A DNA stretch of 64,000 bases from Hyphomicrobiales bacterium. GTDB taxonomy: Bacteria > Pseudomonadota > Alphaproteobacteria > Rhizobiales > Rhizobiaceae. Location: NCBI GenBank assembly GCA_900473915.1, contig UCNG01000005.1, positions 124,001-188,000 of the forward strand. The letters are read 5' to 3'. A program made the translations under genes and the position numbers. Positions 19,571-28,436 of the stretch are shown one piece after another; position 1 is the stretch's first letter, and the number at the start of each line of letters is the position of its first letter. The notes beneath the pieces were generated by a model. It was not told where the DNA came from, searched no databases, and worked only from the letters and a program-made list of their open reading frames with translations.

Positions 19571-21316
19571 ATGGCAAAAAAAACGACTGGGCAAAGTGCA
19601 TCCGCAGCTGAAGCCATGACCGCGGGATCGGCAGCCAAAGGCGCCTCGGCGCAGGAAAAGATCTGGTACAAGACTTATCCGGCTGGCACGCCGCACGAAA
19701 TCGATCTGAGCAAGATGACCTCGATCGGCGACATGATTTCGGCATCTTGCAAGCAATTTGCTTCCAACAGTGCTTTCACCTGTATGGGCAAGGATCTCAC
19801 CTACAGCGAACTTGACGAACACTCGCGGGCGCTCGCAGCGTTTCTTCAATCGCGCGGCCTCGTCAAAGGTGATCGTGTTGCGGTGATGATGCCAAACATC
19901 CTGCATTATCCGATTGCCTTTACCGCTATTTTGCGGGCCGGTTTTGTAGTTGTGAACGTCAATCCGCTTTATACGCCGCGCGAGCTGGAACATCAGCTGA
20001 GCGATTCCGGGGCCAAAGCAGTGATTGTTCTGGAAAACTTCGCGTCGACGGTGGAAAAGACCCTGAACTCCGTCAATGTGCCCAATATCATCGTCGCTTC
20101 AATGGGCGACATGCACGGTTTAAAGGGCCACATCATCAATCTCGTCGTGCGCCGCGTGAAGAAAATGGTGCCGGCGTGGAACATTCCGGGGCATATCCGC
20201 TTCAGGGATGCGTTGGCACAAGGCCGCGCCCAGTCCTTCAATCCCATTCCGGTACAAGGTTCCGACCTTGCCTTCCTGCAATATACGGGCGGCACGACAG
20301 GCGTCTCGAAGGGTGCGATGCTTACCCATAGCAATATTCTTGCGAATGTTGAGCAGATGAATGTCTGGATGGATGTTGCCTTCCGCAAGAAGGGCAGGCC
20401 GAAGGCGCTGAATTTCGTATGCGCCCTGCCACTTTACCACATTTTCGCGCTGACCGTGAATGCGATGGTCGGCATCAAGCTTGGCGCGCGAAACATTCTC
20501 ATTCCAAATCCACGCGATATTCCAGGCTTTGTAAAAGAGCTGAAAAAATATCCGTTCCACATTTTCCCCGGCCTCAACACCCTGTTTAACGGCCTCATGA
20601 ACAATCCCGATTTCCAGACGCTGGATTTCAAGCCCCTCATCCTGACCCTTGGCGGCGGCATGGCTGTTCAGCGCCCCGTTGCCGAACGCTGGCAGAAGAT
20701 GACCGGTTGCCACATCACGGAAGGCTATGGCCTTTCAGAAACCTCGCCCGTTGCCTGCGCCAATGCGCTCGATGCAACCGAGTTCTCCGGAACCATCGGC
20801 TTGCCCATGCCATCGACCGACGTCGCAATCCGTGATGATGACGGAACAGACCTCGCGCTCGGAGAAGTCGGCGAAATCTGTGTGCGCGGACCGCAGGTGA
20901 TGGCGGGATACTGGAACCGTCCTGATGAAACCAAACGTTCGATCATGCCCGACGGTTTCTTCCGCACCGGCGACATGGGCTTCATGGATGAACGAGGCTA
21001 TACCAAGATCGTCGACCGCAAGAAGGACATGATCCTTGTTTCCGGCTTCAATGTTTATCCGAACGAGATCGAGGAAGTAGCCGCTGGCCATCCTGGGATC
21101 GTGGAATCGGCTGCCATTGGCATACCGAACGAACATTCGGGCGAGGTCGTGAAACTGTTCGTCGTGCGCAGCGACCTCAACCTGACGGCAGATGACGTCA
21201 AAGCCTATTGCGCTGAACGTCTCACCAACTATAAGCGCCCGCGCGAGGTCGAGTTCCGCGAAAGCCTGCCGAAAAGCAATGTCGGCAAGATACTGCGCCG
21301 CGAACTGCGCGACTAG
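19571..21316 (+). CDS. fadD: Long-chain fatty acid-CoA ligase (FadD-like)
   Basis: This 581-residue AMP-forming ligase has the P-loop YTGGTTGVSKGAMLTH, the GYGLSETSPV motif, FRTGDMGFMDERGY and the hinge DRKKDMILVSGFNVYPNEIEE. The C-terminal catalytic lysine lies in LPKSNVGKILRREL. It activates fatty acids to acyl-CoA for beta-oxidation or lipid synthesis. The N-terminus has an extra ~25 polar residues (KKTTGQSASAAEAM) before the family start. ATG at 19571 has GGGGAGAAG upstream. It stands alone after a 274-base AT-rich gap that probably holds its promoter. Some family members prefer other chain lengths or aromatic acids, so substrate range is inferred. Confidence 0.87.
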   Translation: MAKKTTGQSASAAEAMTAGSAAKGASAQEKIWYKTYPAGTPHEIDLSKMTSIGDMISASCKQFASNSAFTCMGKDLTYSELDEHSRALAAFLQSRGLVKGDRVAVMMPNILHYPIAFTAILRAGFVVVNVNPLYTPRELEHQLSDSGAKAVIVLENFASTVEKTLNSVNVPNIIVASMGDMHGLKGHIINLVVRRVKKMVPAWNIPGHIRFRDALAQGRAQSFNPIPVQGSDLAFLQYTGGTTGVSKGAMLTHSNILANVEQMNVWMDVAFRKKGRPKALNFVCALPLYHIFALTVNAMVGIKLGARNILIPNPRDIPGFVKELKKYPFHIFPGLNTLFNGLMNNPDFQTLDFKPLILTLGGGMAVQRPVAERWQKMTGCHITEGYGLSETSPVACANALDATEFSGTIGLPMPSTDVAIRDDDGTDLALGEVGEICVRGPQVMAGYWNRPDETKRSIMPDGFFRTGDMGFMDERGYTKIVDRKKDMILVSGFNVYPNEIEEVAAGHPGIVESAAIGIPNEHSGEVVKLFVVRSDLNLTADDVKAYCAERLTNYKRPREVEFRESLPKSNVGKILRRELRD

Positions 21317-21317
21317 G

Positions 21318-21360
21318 GCATCGACCCGAAAATCGGAAACGATTTTCGAAAAGCACGATG
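21318..21360. repeat. Rhizobiales-type interspersed palindromic repeat
   Basis: GCATCGACCCGAAAATCG, then CGATTTTCGAAAAGCACGATG form an imperfect palindrome directly after the fadD stop codon. This is the same sort of short repeat as those at 44579-44620 and 63229-63274. An adjacent perfect hairpin TTAGAGCG/CGCTCTAA spans 21371-21395. Such elements are found in many copies in Brucella, Ochrobactrum and relatives. Confidence 0.75.
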
Positions 21361-21416
21361 GTTCAATAGGTTAGAGCGGACGCATGGCGCTCTAAGAGCA
21401 TTCATCAAGAGGTGAC

Positions 21417-21447
21417 TGCGGCCGGATATCTTATCCGGCCGCAATCG
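21417..21447. terminator. Terminator between fadD and the HAD phosphatase gene
   Basis: TGCGGCCGGATA, a three-base loop, then TATCCGGCCGCA make a perfect 12-bp stem, followed shortly on the plus strand by ATCGTTTT. It lies between two convergent genes and most likely ends the fadD transcript, and perhaps also the leftward one. Confidence 0.8.
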
Positions 21448-21459
21448 TTTTAAAGTGTT

Positions 21460-22200
21460 TCATGCAGAGGTTAGGGTCAGTAGCTCAGGCAATCCGGCAA
21501 CGCTATCCAGCACCACATCCGCATGGGGCTCGAGCGCCTCCCGCGGTGAATTACCCGACAGGACGCCGACCGCCAGCCCTGCCCCGGCTGCATGTGCCGT
21601 TTCCAGATCGTGCAGATTGTCGCCGACCATGGCGATCTCGTGCGGCGAAAGCCCCAGCTTTTCTGCAAAATAGAGCAGCGGATCGGGGTGAGGCTTTGGA
21701 CGTGCTGCCGTGTTATAGCCGATCACGACGTCGAAAGACCCGTCAATGCCCAGCGCCTTGGCCGTCGCGTGTGCTCCGGCTTCGGAATCGTTGGTGGCAA
21801 TCCCCAGACGAAACCCCATCGTTCGAAGGGTTTCGAGCGTTTCGCGCACAGCCTCGATAGCAACCGCAGACCGCGCGCCCTCGGTGACGCAATAGGCGTC
21901 ATATTCCTCTATCCGCTCGCGCAATTGCGCATCGCCAAGATCAGGGTGCCAAAGCGAAACAATGTCCTCGACAGTACCTGCGGCGATAACGGAATTGGCG
22001 CGGAACCGCTCGCTCATCCAGTCATAGCCGCCAGCATCGAGCAGGGTGCGCGCCCTCGCCTCGTCGCCTTCCGCCGAGCGCTGCGCCAGTTGCCACGAAA
22101 TCGAAAACCACGTGCGGTCGAAATCGATCAGCGTGCCGTCCTTGTCGAACAGGACGGCACGGATCGATTTGAGGCTATCTGCGGAAAGCCTGCCGCTCAT
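21460..22200 (-). CDS. HAD-family hydrolase, phosphoglycolate phosphatase-like
   Basis: This 246-residue protein has the HAD motifs: VLFDKDGTLIDFDRTW (motif I, nucleophile and acid aspartates), GIATND (motif II), RPKPHPDPLLYF with the motif III lysine, and MVGDNLHDLETAHAAG (motif IV). The cap insertion is of the helical subclass, as in Gph/PGP phosphatases. It likely dephosphorylates a small phosphate ester such as 2-phosphoglycolate. Its ATG overlaps the stop of the upstream desuccinylase-like gene (ATGA), so they form a coupled pair. The true substrate is not fixed by sequence. Confidence 0.83.
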   Translation of the reverse strand: MSGRLSADSLKSIRAVLFDKDGTLIDFDRTWFSISWQLAQRSAEGDEARARTLLDAGGYDWMSERFRANSVIAAGTVEDIVSLWHPDLGDAQLRERIEEYDAYCVTEGARSAVAIEAVRETLETLRTMGFRLGIATNDSEAGAHATAKALGIDGSFDVVIGYNTAARPKPHPDPLLYFAEKLGLSPHEIAMVGDNLHDLETAHAAGAGLAVGVLSGNSPREALEPHADVVLDSVAGLPELLTLTSA

Positions 22201-23270
22201 GCTTCCAGCGCACCAGCGCGCTTTTTGACGGCGGAAGGTTTTGCCCCAAGCAGCTTGAGCAGATCGTCGCCACGGCGCACATAACGCAGCGAGCGACGGG
22301 TCAGGATAAGTCCGTCCTGAGGGGCGGTCAGCGTGATGTCGCCTTCCGGTTCGCCCGGGCGTGTTACAACGGTTACCAGCGCCGCACCTGCCTTGACCTC
22401 ATCACCGGGCGTTGCATGATAGAGCACCATGCCGCCTTCCGGCGCCCGGATCATCTCCACATGCGACAACGGGGTTACGCGCCCCTTATATTCGGTCTCA
22501 AGCTTCACGTTGTCGTCGCGGACAACACCGCGATGCACGAGGAATTTATACAGCCCTTCCGCATCGCCCTTGCCCATATCGGCATACACATCGGTCAATC
22601 CACGGAACTCCACCGTCGTCACGGCGCGGCGCTTCATGTTGCGTTTGTCGGCGGGCAATTTCAGGACCGGATGCGCACAAGCTTCTTCAAACGCCGCATC
22701 CGCCGTGGTGTCCCATGCGAGGATTGCCGTGGAATTGAGCGCGATGGCGAGATCCTTCATGTCCTCGGCAAATTCCTCGGCGATATAGACATAGTTATCG
22801 CTCTCGTCGTCACAATGGAGGTCGAGCACGATCTCGTGCGGCAGGGCCAGCTTCAGAAGCGTCGCCTTGAGGCGTTGTGCCAGGGCGACCGGCGCATCGG
22901 GTTCGGCGAGCCCGGATGTGTCGAAGTCCGGCAGAAGCGGAAACGCACGGTTGAAATTGGTCATCGAGAAGGTCTCGAAACGGCCAAGGTGCTGATAAGC
23001 CTGCCACTGGTTCGAGCCGATGGGATTTGCCTGCGGAACAACCGTGATATTGCCAAGAACGCGCCCTTCTTCGGCAGCTTTCTTCAGCATGGGAACCAGG
23101 AAATGAAGAGCCGCCTGCCCCGGAAGCTCGCCCCCGTGAAGCGAGGACTGAAGATAGGCGCCGGGGGCATCCTTGTCGTTGCCGTCAAAGCGCAGCACGC
23201 GCAACTCGATGGCATTTCCCGGTACATCGCCGACAAATTTTATAATCTCGGTTTTCATTTCATGTCCCAT
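22197..23270 (-). CDS. Succinylglutamate desuccinylase/aspartoacylase family protein
   Basis: This 357-residue M14-like zinc enzyme has YLQSSLHGGELPGQAAL (zinc ligands His and Glu), then a distal VLDLHCDDESDNYVY with the third ligand, and a C-terminal beta domain resembling a biotinyl/lipoyl fold (APEGGMVLYHATPGDEVKAG). This matches the AstE/AspA superfamily, which cleaves N-acyl groups from amino acids or related compounds. I chose the ATG at 23270 with GAGGAA upstream. An ATG at 23258 is also possible, and the longer frame to 23474 overlaps pgi and lacks family features. It is paired with the HAD phosphatase. The specific substrate is unknown. Confidence 0.82.
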   Translation of the reverse strand: MGHEMKTEIIKFVGDVPGNAIELRVLRFDGNDKDAPGAYLQSSLHGGELPGQAALHFLVPMLKKAAEEGRVLGNITVVPQANPIGSNQWQAYQHLGRFETFSMTNFNRAFPLLPDFDTSGLAEPDAPVALAQRLKATLLKLALPHEIVLDLHCDDESDNYVYIAEEFAEDMKDLAIALNSTAILAWDTTADAAFEEACAHPVLKLPADKRNMKRRAVTTVEFRGLTDVYADMGKGDAEGLYKFLVHRGVVRDDNVKLETEYKGRVTPLSHVEMIRAPEGGMVLYHATPGDEVKAGAALVTVVTRPGEPEGDITLTAPQDGLILTRRSLRYVRRGDDLLKLLGAKPSAVKKRAGALEA

Positions 23271-23341
23271 TCTATTCCTCATGAAGAGAGCCGGATTACA
23301 AACCCGGCTCTCTTTCATTTCTAATTGTGCAGAGAATGTCG

Positions 23342-24991
23342 TCAAGCTTTCCTTCGCGCATGCAGATGCGCGACAAGCCCTTGCGTGGATGCGTCGCGAC
23401 CGTCGCTCGCTTCCTGCCCCGACACGACCGGCAGAAGTTCGGTCGCCAGCTCCTTGCCAAGCTCCACGCCCCATTGATCGAAAGCGTTGATGCCGAAAAT
23501 CTGCGCTTCGACGAAAACACGGTGTTCGTAAAGCGCAACCAGACGTCCGAAAGCGAAAGGATCAAGCTTGTCGTGAATCAGCGTCAATGAAGGACGATTG
23601 CCCGAAAAAACGCGATGCGGCGCAATGCGCTCGACTTCTGCATCGGGCAGGTTCTTCGCCTTCAACTGCGCGCGTGCCTCGTCCAGCGTGCGCCCTTTCA
23701 TCAAGGCTTCCGACTGCGCAAGGCAATTCGCCAGCAGCATTTCGTGCTGGTGGTCGAGATGCTTTTCATGGCCCTTTGCCGCGACGATGAATTCCAGCGG
23801 AATGGTGTCGGTGCCCTGATGCAGAAGCTGGAAGAAGGCGTGCTGGCCGTTGGTGCCGGGTTCGCCCCAGACGACCGGGCCGGTCGGACCGGAAACCGGC
23901 TTGCCATCGACCGTGACGCTCTTGCCGTTCGATTCCATGTCCAGTTGCTGCAGATAGGCCGGAAGGCGGGCAAGACGCTGATCATAGGGAATGATCGCAC
24001 GGCTGCCATAGCCGCAGATTGCGCGGTGCCAGTAACCGATAAGGCCGAGCCAGATGGGCAGGTTCTTTTCCAGCGGCGCATCGCGGAAATGCACATCCAT
24101 CGAATGCGCGCCAGCGAGGAACTTGCGGAAATCATCCGGTCCGATGGCGATCATCACCGGCAAGCCGATGGCCGACCAAACCGAATAGCGTCCGCCAACC
24201 CAGTCCCAGAAACCGAAGACGCGCTCTTCGCCGATGCCGAAAGCGGCGACCTTGTCGAGCGCAGTCGAGACGGCGGCGAAATGTGCGCCAACGGCGGTTT
24301 CGCCCAGCGCATCGGCAACCCATTTGCGCGCCGTCTGCGCATTGGTCATGGTTTCGATGGTCGTGAACGTCTTGGAAGCGATGATGACAAGCGTCGTTGC
24401 AGGATCGAGAACGCCAAGCGTATCGGCAATATGCGCGCCGTCGATATTGGAGACGAAATGCGCTTTCGGGCCGTCATGATATGGGGACAGAGCCAGCGTC
24501 GCCATGACAGGGCCAAGGTCGGAACCGCCGATACCGATATTGACGATATCTGTGATTTTCTTGCCCGTCGCGCCTTTGATCGCGCCTGACCGGATGCCAT
24601 CGGAAAATGCCGCCATGCGGTCGAGGACTTCCTTCACGTCCGGCAGAACATTGTGTCCGTCAACGAGCACTTCCTTTGAGGACGTATCGCGCAGCGCGAC
24701 GTGGAGAACGGCGCGGTCCTCGGTATTGTTGATATGATCGCCCGCGAACATCGCCGCACGACGGCCCTCAACATCGGCAGCGACGGCCAGTTCCTTGAGC
24801 AGTTCGATCGTTTCGTCGTTGACCCGGCATTTCGACCAGTCGAACAAAAGATCATCGAGGGATAGCGAATACCGCTCGAAACGGCCCGGATCTGATTTGA
24901 ACGCCGCGCGCATGTCGCGCGGGGCCGAATCTGCCCAGTGCTTTTTCAGCTTTGCGACTGTTGTTTCAAGCTTGGTCGCGTCTCTTGCCAT
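23342..24991 (-). CDS. pgi: Glucose-6-phosphate isomerase
   Basis: This 549-residue enzyme has the PGI signatures: [56 protein letters not shown] and [15 protein letters not shown] with the catalytic histidine region, plus a C-terminal GVELGKELA motif. It interconverts glucose-6-phosphate and fructose-6-phosphate in the cytoplasm. In Brucellaceae, which use the Entner-Doudoroff and pentose phosphate routes, it mainly feeds gluconeogenesis and polysaccharide precursors (established for the group in general terms). It stands upstream of, and separated by 71 bases from, the desuccinylase pair. A small hairpin with GAGAGCCGG arms lies in that gap. Confidence 0.95.
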   Translation of the reverse strand: MARDATKLETTVAKLKKHWADSAPRDMRAAFKSDPGRFERYSLSLDDLLFDWSKCRVNDETIELLKELAVAADVEGRRAAMFAGDHINNTEDRAVLHVALRDTSSKEVLVDGHNVLPDVKEVLDRMAAFSDGIRSGAIKGATGKKITDIVNIGIGGSDLGPVMATLALSPYHDGPKAHFVSNIDGAHIADTLGVLDPATTLVIIASKTFTTIETMTNAQTARKWVADALGETAVGAHFAAVSTALDKVAAFGIGEERVFGFWDWVGGRYSVWSAIGLPVMIAIGPDDFRKFLAGAHSMDVHFRDAPLEKNLPIWLGLIGYWHRAICGYGSRAIIPYDQRLARLPAYLQQLDMESNGKSVTVDGKPVSGPTGPVVWGEPGTNGQHAFFQLLHQGTDTIPLEFIVAAKGHEKHLDHQHEMLLANCLAQSEALMKGRTLDEARAQLKAKNLPDAEVERIAPHRVFSGNRPSLTLIHDKLDPFAFGRLVALYEHRVFVEAQIFGINAFDQWGVELGKELATELLPVVSGQEASDGRDASTQGLVAHLHARRKA

Positions 24992-25242
24992 GAATGCTAC
25001 TCCCGAATCAAATCGATTTAATTGCGGACATTAAGCGTTTTAGAGAGGATTTGCGGCAAATAAATTACCGAACTTCCAATTTGGACGGAGTGTCATATAC
25101 ACCATATTGATCAATTTAGGGTGATCCATCCAGAGCGCATTTCGATCCCGTCCAACCAGATCGGCGCGTTGCTGCAATTTTGTTTTGCGCATTTGATCCG
25201 AAAATGATTCACACTTTTCGGAATGCGGCCCAGGAGTGAAGC

Positions 25243-25701
25243 ATGGACCTGACCGGAGAAGAGCGGATTGCGGCGCCACGACAAGCGGTGTGGGATGCGT
25301 TGAACGACATTGAAACGCTGAAATCCTGCATTCCCGGCTGTGAGGATATCGAGCGGATTTCGGAAACGGAAATACGCGCCGCCCTCAAGGTGAGCTTTGG
25401 CATTCTCAAGGTCCGCTTTCATGGCATGCTCGAACTTTCGAACATGGTTCCGCCTGTGTCCTACACCATCTCCGGTCATGGCGAGGGTTCCATAGCGGGC
25501 TTTGCGCATGGTGCTACGGATGTTCGCCTCGACGAGGACGGCAGCGATACGATCCTGTCCTATTCCATACGTGGTGACGCGGGCGGCAAGGTCGCGCAGA
25601 TCGGCACAAAACTGCTTGGCTCCGTCGCCCGGAAAATCGCCGATCGGTTCTTTGCCAATATCGCGGAAGCGGCGTCCAACGCCGCCGCAAAAACGACCTG
25701 A
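25243..25701 (+). CDS. CoxG-like SRPBCC family protein
   Basis: This 152-residue protein has the carbon monoxide dehydrogenase subunit G fold: MDLTGEERIAAPRQAVWDAL, the SCIPGCEDIERI turn, then beta strands, and a C-terminal helix GSVARKIADRFFANI. CoxG proteins assist recruitment or maturation of molybdenum hydroxylases at the membrane, but the family (polyketide-cyclase/START fold) is broad. No xanthine- or CO-dehydrogenase subunit genes are in the window, so here it is an orphan. It is followed 63 bases later by an EamA transporter gene on the same strand. Confidence 0.8.
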   Translation: MDLTGEERIAAPRQAVWDALNDIETLKSCIPGCEDIERISETEIRAALKVSFGILKVRFHGMLELSNMVPPVSYTISGHGEGSIAGFAHGATDVRLDEDGSDTILSYSIRGDAGGKVAQIGTKLLGSVARKIADRFFANIAEAASNAAAKTT

Positions 25702-25764
25702 TCCGGCTTCATCTTTTACAAGGCAGCACCCGACAGTCTGTAAACTTCCTGAAAGTTCATCGGC

Positions 25765-26697
25765 ATGAAACCGAGAGATATTGCGACCTATATTTTCCTT
25801 GCCGTCGCCTGGGGGCTGTCGTTCCTGGTGGTGGTGCAGGTCGTCGCAGCCTTCGGCTGGGCGGGCGCGGTGGCCTTCCGTTCCTTCATCGCAGCCGGAA
25901 CGCTTTTTGCAATTGCAAGGCTGTCCGGGCGCAGGCTCAATTTCCACGCAGGCTGGAAGCCCTTCGCCATTGTTGGCGCAACCACAGTTGCGGGCCAGTT
26001 GATCGGCCTTTCTTACGGCACCCCACTGATCGGAACAGCGATGGCCGCGATCTGCGTCGCATCGATTCCACTTTTCTCGATGATCATCAGCCAGTTCTGG
26101 GGGCTTGAACGCATCACGTCGCGCGGCCTAATCGGCCTGCTGCTCGGCGTGACGGGCATTATTTGCCTCGTCGGCTTTCCCGCGGTTGCGGTTACGCCTG
26201 CCTTTGTAACAGGCTGCATCGCCGTCCTGTTTTCCTGCTTTTCCGCAGCTTTCGGCAGCAATTACGCAAGCCGCCGCCTTGCCGGCACGGGATCGTGGGA
26301 AACGACCATCGGCGCGTTCATCTTCGGCGGCATCCTGACTTTGCCGCTGGTGCTTGCCGTTCCGGTTCCAACCATGCCCGGATTGGGCGATTTCGCCTAT
26401 CTGCTGATTTCCGCCTGTGTCATGAGCGCCCTCACCTATGTGCTTTATTTCAGGCTGGTCGGAAATGTCGGCCCGACCAAGGCCATCAGCGTCGAATTTG
26501 CGGTGACGGTCATAGCCGTTCTGGTCGGCGCGGTGTTCCTGAAAGAACAGCTGTCTTTCATCCAGTTTGTCGGTGCTGCCGTCATCATTGGGGGATGTGC
26601 GCTGGTGCTGAGTTCACGCCCCGCGCAGCCCAAAGAAATCGAAACTATGCCGGCGCCGGAAGCGACGGAAAGCAGCCTCAAGTCCGATCCGCTCTGA
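25765..26697 (+). CDS. EamA/DMT-family transporter
   Basis: This 310-residue protein has ten predicted membrane helices in two repeated EamA halves (WGLSFLVVVQVVAAFGWAGAVAFR, and later VMSALTYVLYFRLVGNVGPTKA...VEFAVTVIAVLVGAVFLKEQ). Such permeases export or import small metabolites by an antiport or facilitator mechanism. Substrate cannot be read. It lies between the coxG-like gene and the preT block, with a 234-base gap to the latter that holds a RutR-box-like sequence. Confidence 0.83.
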   Translation: MKPRDIATYIFLAVAWGLSFLVVVQVVAAFGWAGAVAFRSFIAAGTLFAIARLSGRRLNFHAGWKPFAIVGATTVAGQLIGLSYGTPLIGTAMAAICVASIPLFSMIISQFWGLERITSRGLIGLLLGVTGIICLVGFPAVAVTPAFVTGCIAVLFSCFSAAFGSNYASRRLAGTGSWETTIGAFIFGGILTLPLVLAVPVPTMPGLGDFAYLLISACVMSALTYVLYFRLVGNVGPTKAISVEFAVTVIAVLVGAVFLKEQLSFIQFVGAAVIIGGCALVLSSRPAQPKEIETMPAPEATESSLKSDPL

Positions 26698-26778
26698 TTT
26701 CCGGCTCATGACGAACACGAAAGGTCCGTGCATTCCCGGCCAGACCTTTCGCTATTTCTGGTATGCAATTCTCATAAA

Positions 26779-26794
26779 TTGACCAGATGATAAA
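26779..26794 (+). promoter_or_regulatory. RutR-box-like sequence upstream of preT
   Basis: TTGACCAGATGATAAA agrees at 12 of 14 informative positions with the Escherichia coli RutR consensus TTGACCANNTGGTCAA as I remember it. It is 138 bases before the preT start. A further TTGACC half-site follows at about 26799. A rutR gene and a better box occur at 38220-39006 in this window, so control of preTA by RutR is plausible. Confidence 0.55.
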
Positions 26795-26931
26795 AAATTT
26801 GACCTTCCGTAAAAATCTGTCATCCTGTCATTAACGGGCATCAAGCGGCAGCAAAGATCGCAGCCCGGAACATAGTTGCGGCGCGCAAAGGGAACCCGCG
26901 CCTGAACAAGCAAAAATGGGAGATGCGGTCG

Positions 26932-28425
26932 ATGAGATCAGCAGAGAATTCGCCTATTGATGCAGTCGACAATCCGGGACACGCGAACGGGCCTGACATT
27001 CGTGGGGCGCGGCTTGAAAAAGCCGACTATGCGCATGTGTTCGACGATCTGCATCCGCCGCTTACCAGGCACGAAGCCCTGGTCGAATCCGACCGCTGCT
27101 ATTTCTGCTACGATGCGCCCTGCATGAATGCCTGCCCGACCGGCATCGATATTCCACTGTTTATCCGGCAGATCAACGCGGGCAATCCGGTGGGGGCAGC
27201 GAAGACCATCCTTTCGGAAAATATTCTGGGCGGCATGTGCGCCCGCGTCTGTCCGACCGAAACGCTTTGCGAAGAAGTGTGTGTTCGCGAAACTTCGGAA
27301 GGCAAGCCGGTCAAGATTGGTGAATTGCAGCGCTACGCCACCGACGTTCTGATGGAAACCGGCAATCATCCATTCAAGCGTGCGCCTGAAACCGGCAGAC
27401 ACATTGCCGTGGTTGGTGCGGGCCCGGCGGGCATCTCCGCTGCTCATCGCCTTGCGATGCATGGGCATCGGGTGACGATTTTCGAAGCGCGGCCCAAGGG
27501 CGGCGGTCTTAACGAATATGGTATTGCCGCCTACAAGACAGTCAATAATTTCGCGCAGCGCGAACTGGAATTCGTGCTCAAGATCGGTGCGATCAATATC
27601 GAATATAACCAGACGCTCGGTCAGGATATCACCATCGAAGCGCTGAAAGCCGGCTATGACGCGGTTTTCCTCGGCATGGGCATGCCGGGCGTCAACGATC
27701 TGGGGCTTGCTGGCGAAGATGCGCCAAACGTTTTCGATGCGGTCGACTACATCGCCAATCTGCGCCAGACAAAAGACCTGTCATCCCTGCCTGTTGGCCG
27801 CAATGTCGTGGTTATCGGCGGCGGCATGACCGCGGTGGACGTTGCCATCCAGACCAAGAAGCTCGGCGCTGAAAACGTGACCATCGTTTATCGCCGCGGT
27901 CAGGAAAACATGAATGCCAGCGCCTATGAGCAGGAACTGGCGCAGATTCATGGCGTGGCGATCCGTCACTGGTTGCAGCCGCACGCCCTTGAACGGAGCG
28001 AAGACGGCACCGTCAATGCCGTGGTCTTTGAATATACCGCGATGAGCGGCGGCAAACTTTCCGGTACGGGCGAATATCTGACGCTCGACGCCGATCAGGT
28101 TTTCAAGGCCATCGGGCAAAAATTCGAGCCGGAGCCATTGGCAGGTTCGGGCATCACACTGTCCAAGGGACGCATCAGTGTCGACGCGGACTGCCGTACT
28201 TCGGTTGAGGGCATTTGGGCGGGTGGCGACTGTGTTGCAGGCGGTCAGGATCTGACCGTTGCATCGGTGGAGGATGGCAAGCTTGCCGCTGAATCCATCC
28301 ATGCCACGCTCGTCAAACGTCCCGAAGCAATTGAAGGCTTTGCCGATGCGGTGCTTTCAGGCGGTGCGCTTCATGCGCCAGCCTCCCACAACCGCAGTGT
28401 TCATCTGGGCCAGGAACAGGGCTGA
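26932..28425 (+). CDS. preT: PreT, NAD-dependent dihydropyrimidine dehydrogenase small/flavin subunit
   Basis: This protein of about 497 residues starts with a glutamate-synthase-like Fe-S region (CYFCYDAPCMNACPTGIDI...GGMCARVCPTETLCEEVCVRE). It then has an FAD motif IAVVGAGPAGISAAHRLA and an NAD motif VVVIGGGMTAVDVAIQ. With PreA it reduces uracil and thymine to dihydropyrimidines, the first step of reductive pyrimidine breakdown. I prefer the ATG at 26932, which has GGGAG nine bases upstream. An ATG at 26923 abuts that ribosome site. It ends 11 bases before preA. The later pathway genes lie 9.4 kb downstream beyond a sugar cluster. Confidence 0.92.
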   Translation: MRSAENSPIDAVDNPGHANGPDIRGARLEKADYAHVFDDLHPPLTRHEALVESDRCYFCYDAPCMNACPTGIDIPLFIRQINAGNPVGAAKTILSENILGGMCARVCPTETLCEEVCVRETSEGKPVKIGELQRYATDVLMETGNHPFKRAPETGRHIAVVGAGPAGISAAHRLAMHGHRVTIFEARPKGGGLNEYGIAAYKTVNNFAQRELEFVLKIGAINIEYNQTLGQDITIEALKAGYDAVFLGMGMPGVNDLGLAGEDAPNVFDAVDYIANLRQTKDLSSLPVGRNVVVIGGGMTAVDVAIQTKKLGAENVTIVYRRGQENMNASAYEQELAQIHGVAIRHWLQPHALERSEDGTVNAVVFEYTAMSGGKLSGTGEYLTLDADQVFKAIGQKFEPEPLAGSGITLSKGRISVDADCRTSVEGIWAGGDCVAGGQDLTVASVEDGKLAAESIHATLVKRPEAIEGFADAVLSGGALHAPASHNRSVHLGQEQG

Positions 28426-28436
28426 GGAGACAGAAA

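Noticed and set aside
23285-23311. Hairpin with GAGAGCCGG arms between pgi and the desuccinylase-like gene, considered as a pgi terminator
   Set aside because: In the direction of pgi transcription it lacks a T run and it abuts the ribosome site of the next gene, so it may be regulatory or incidental.
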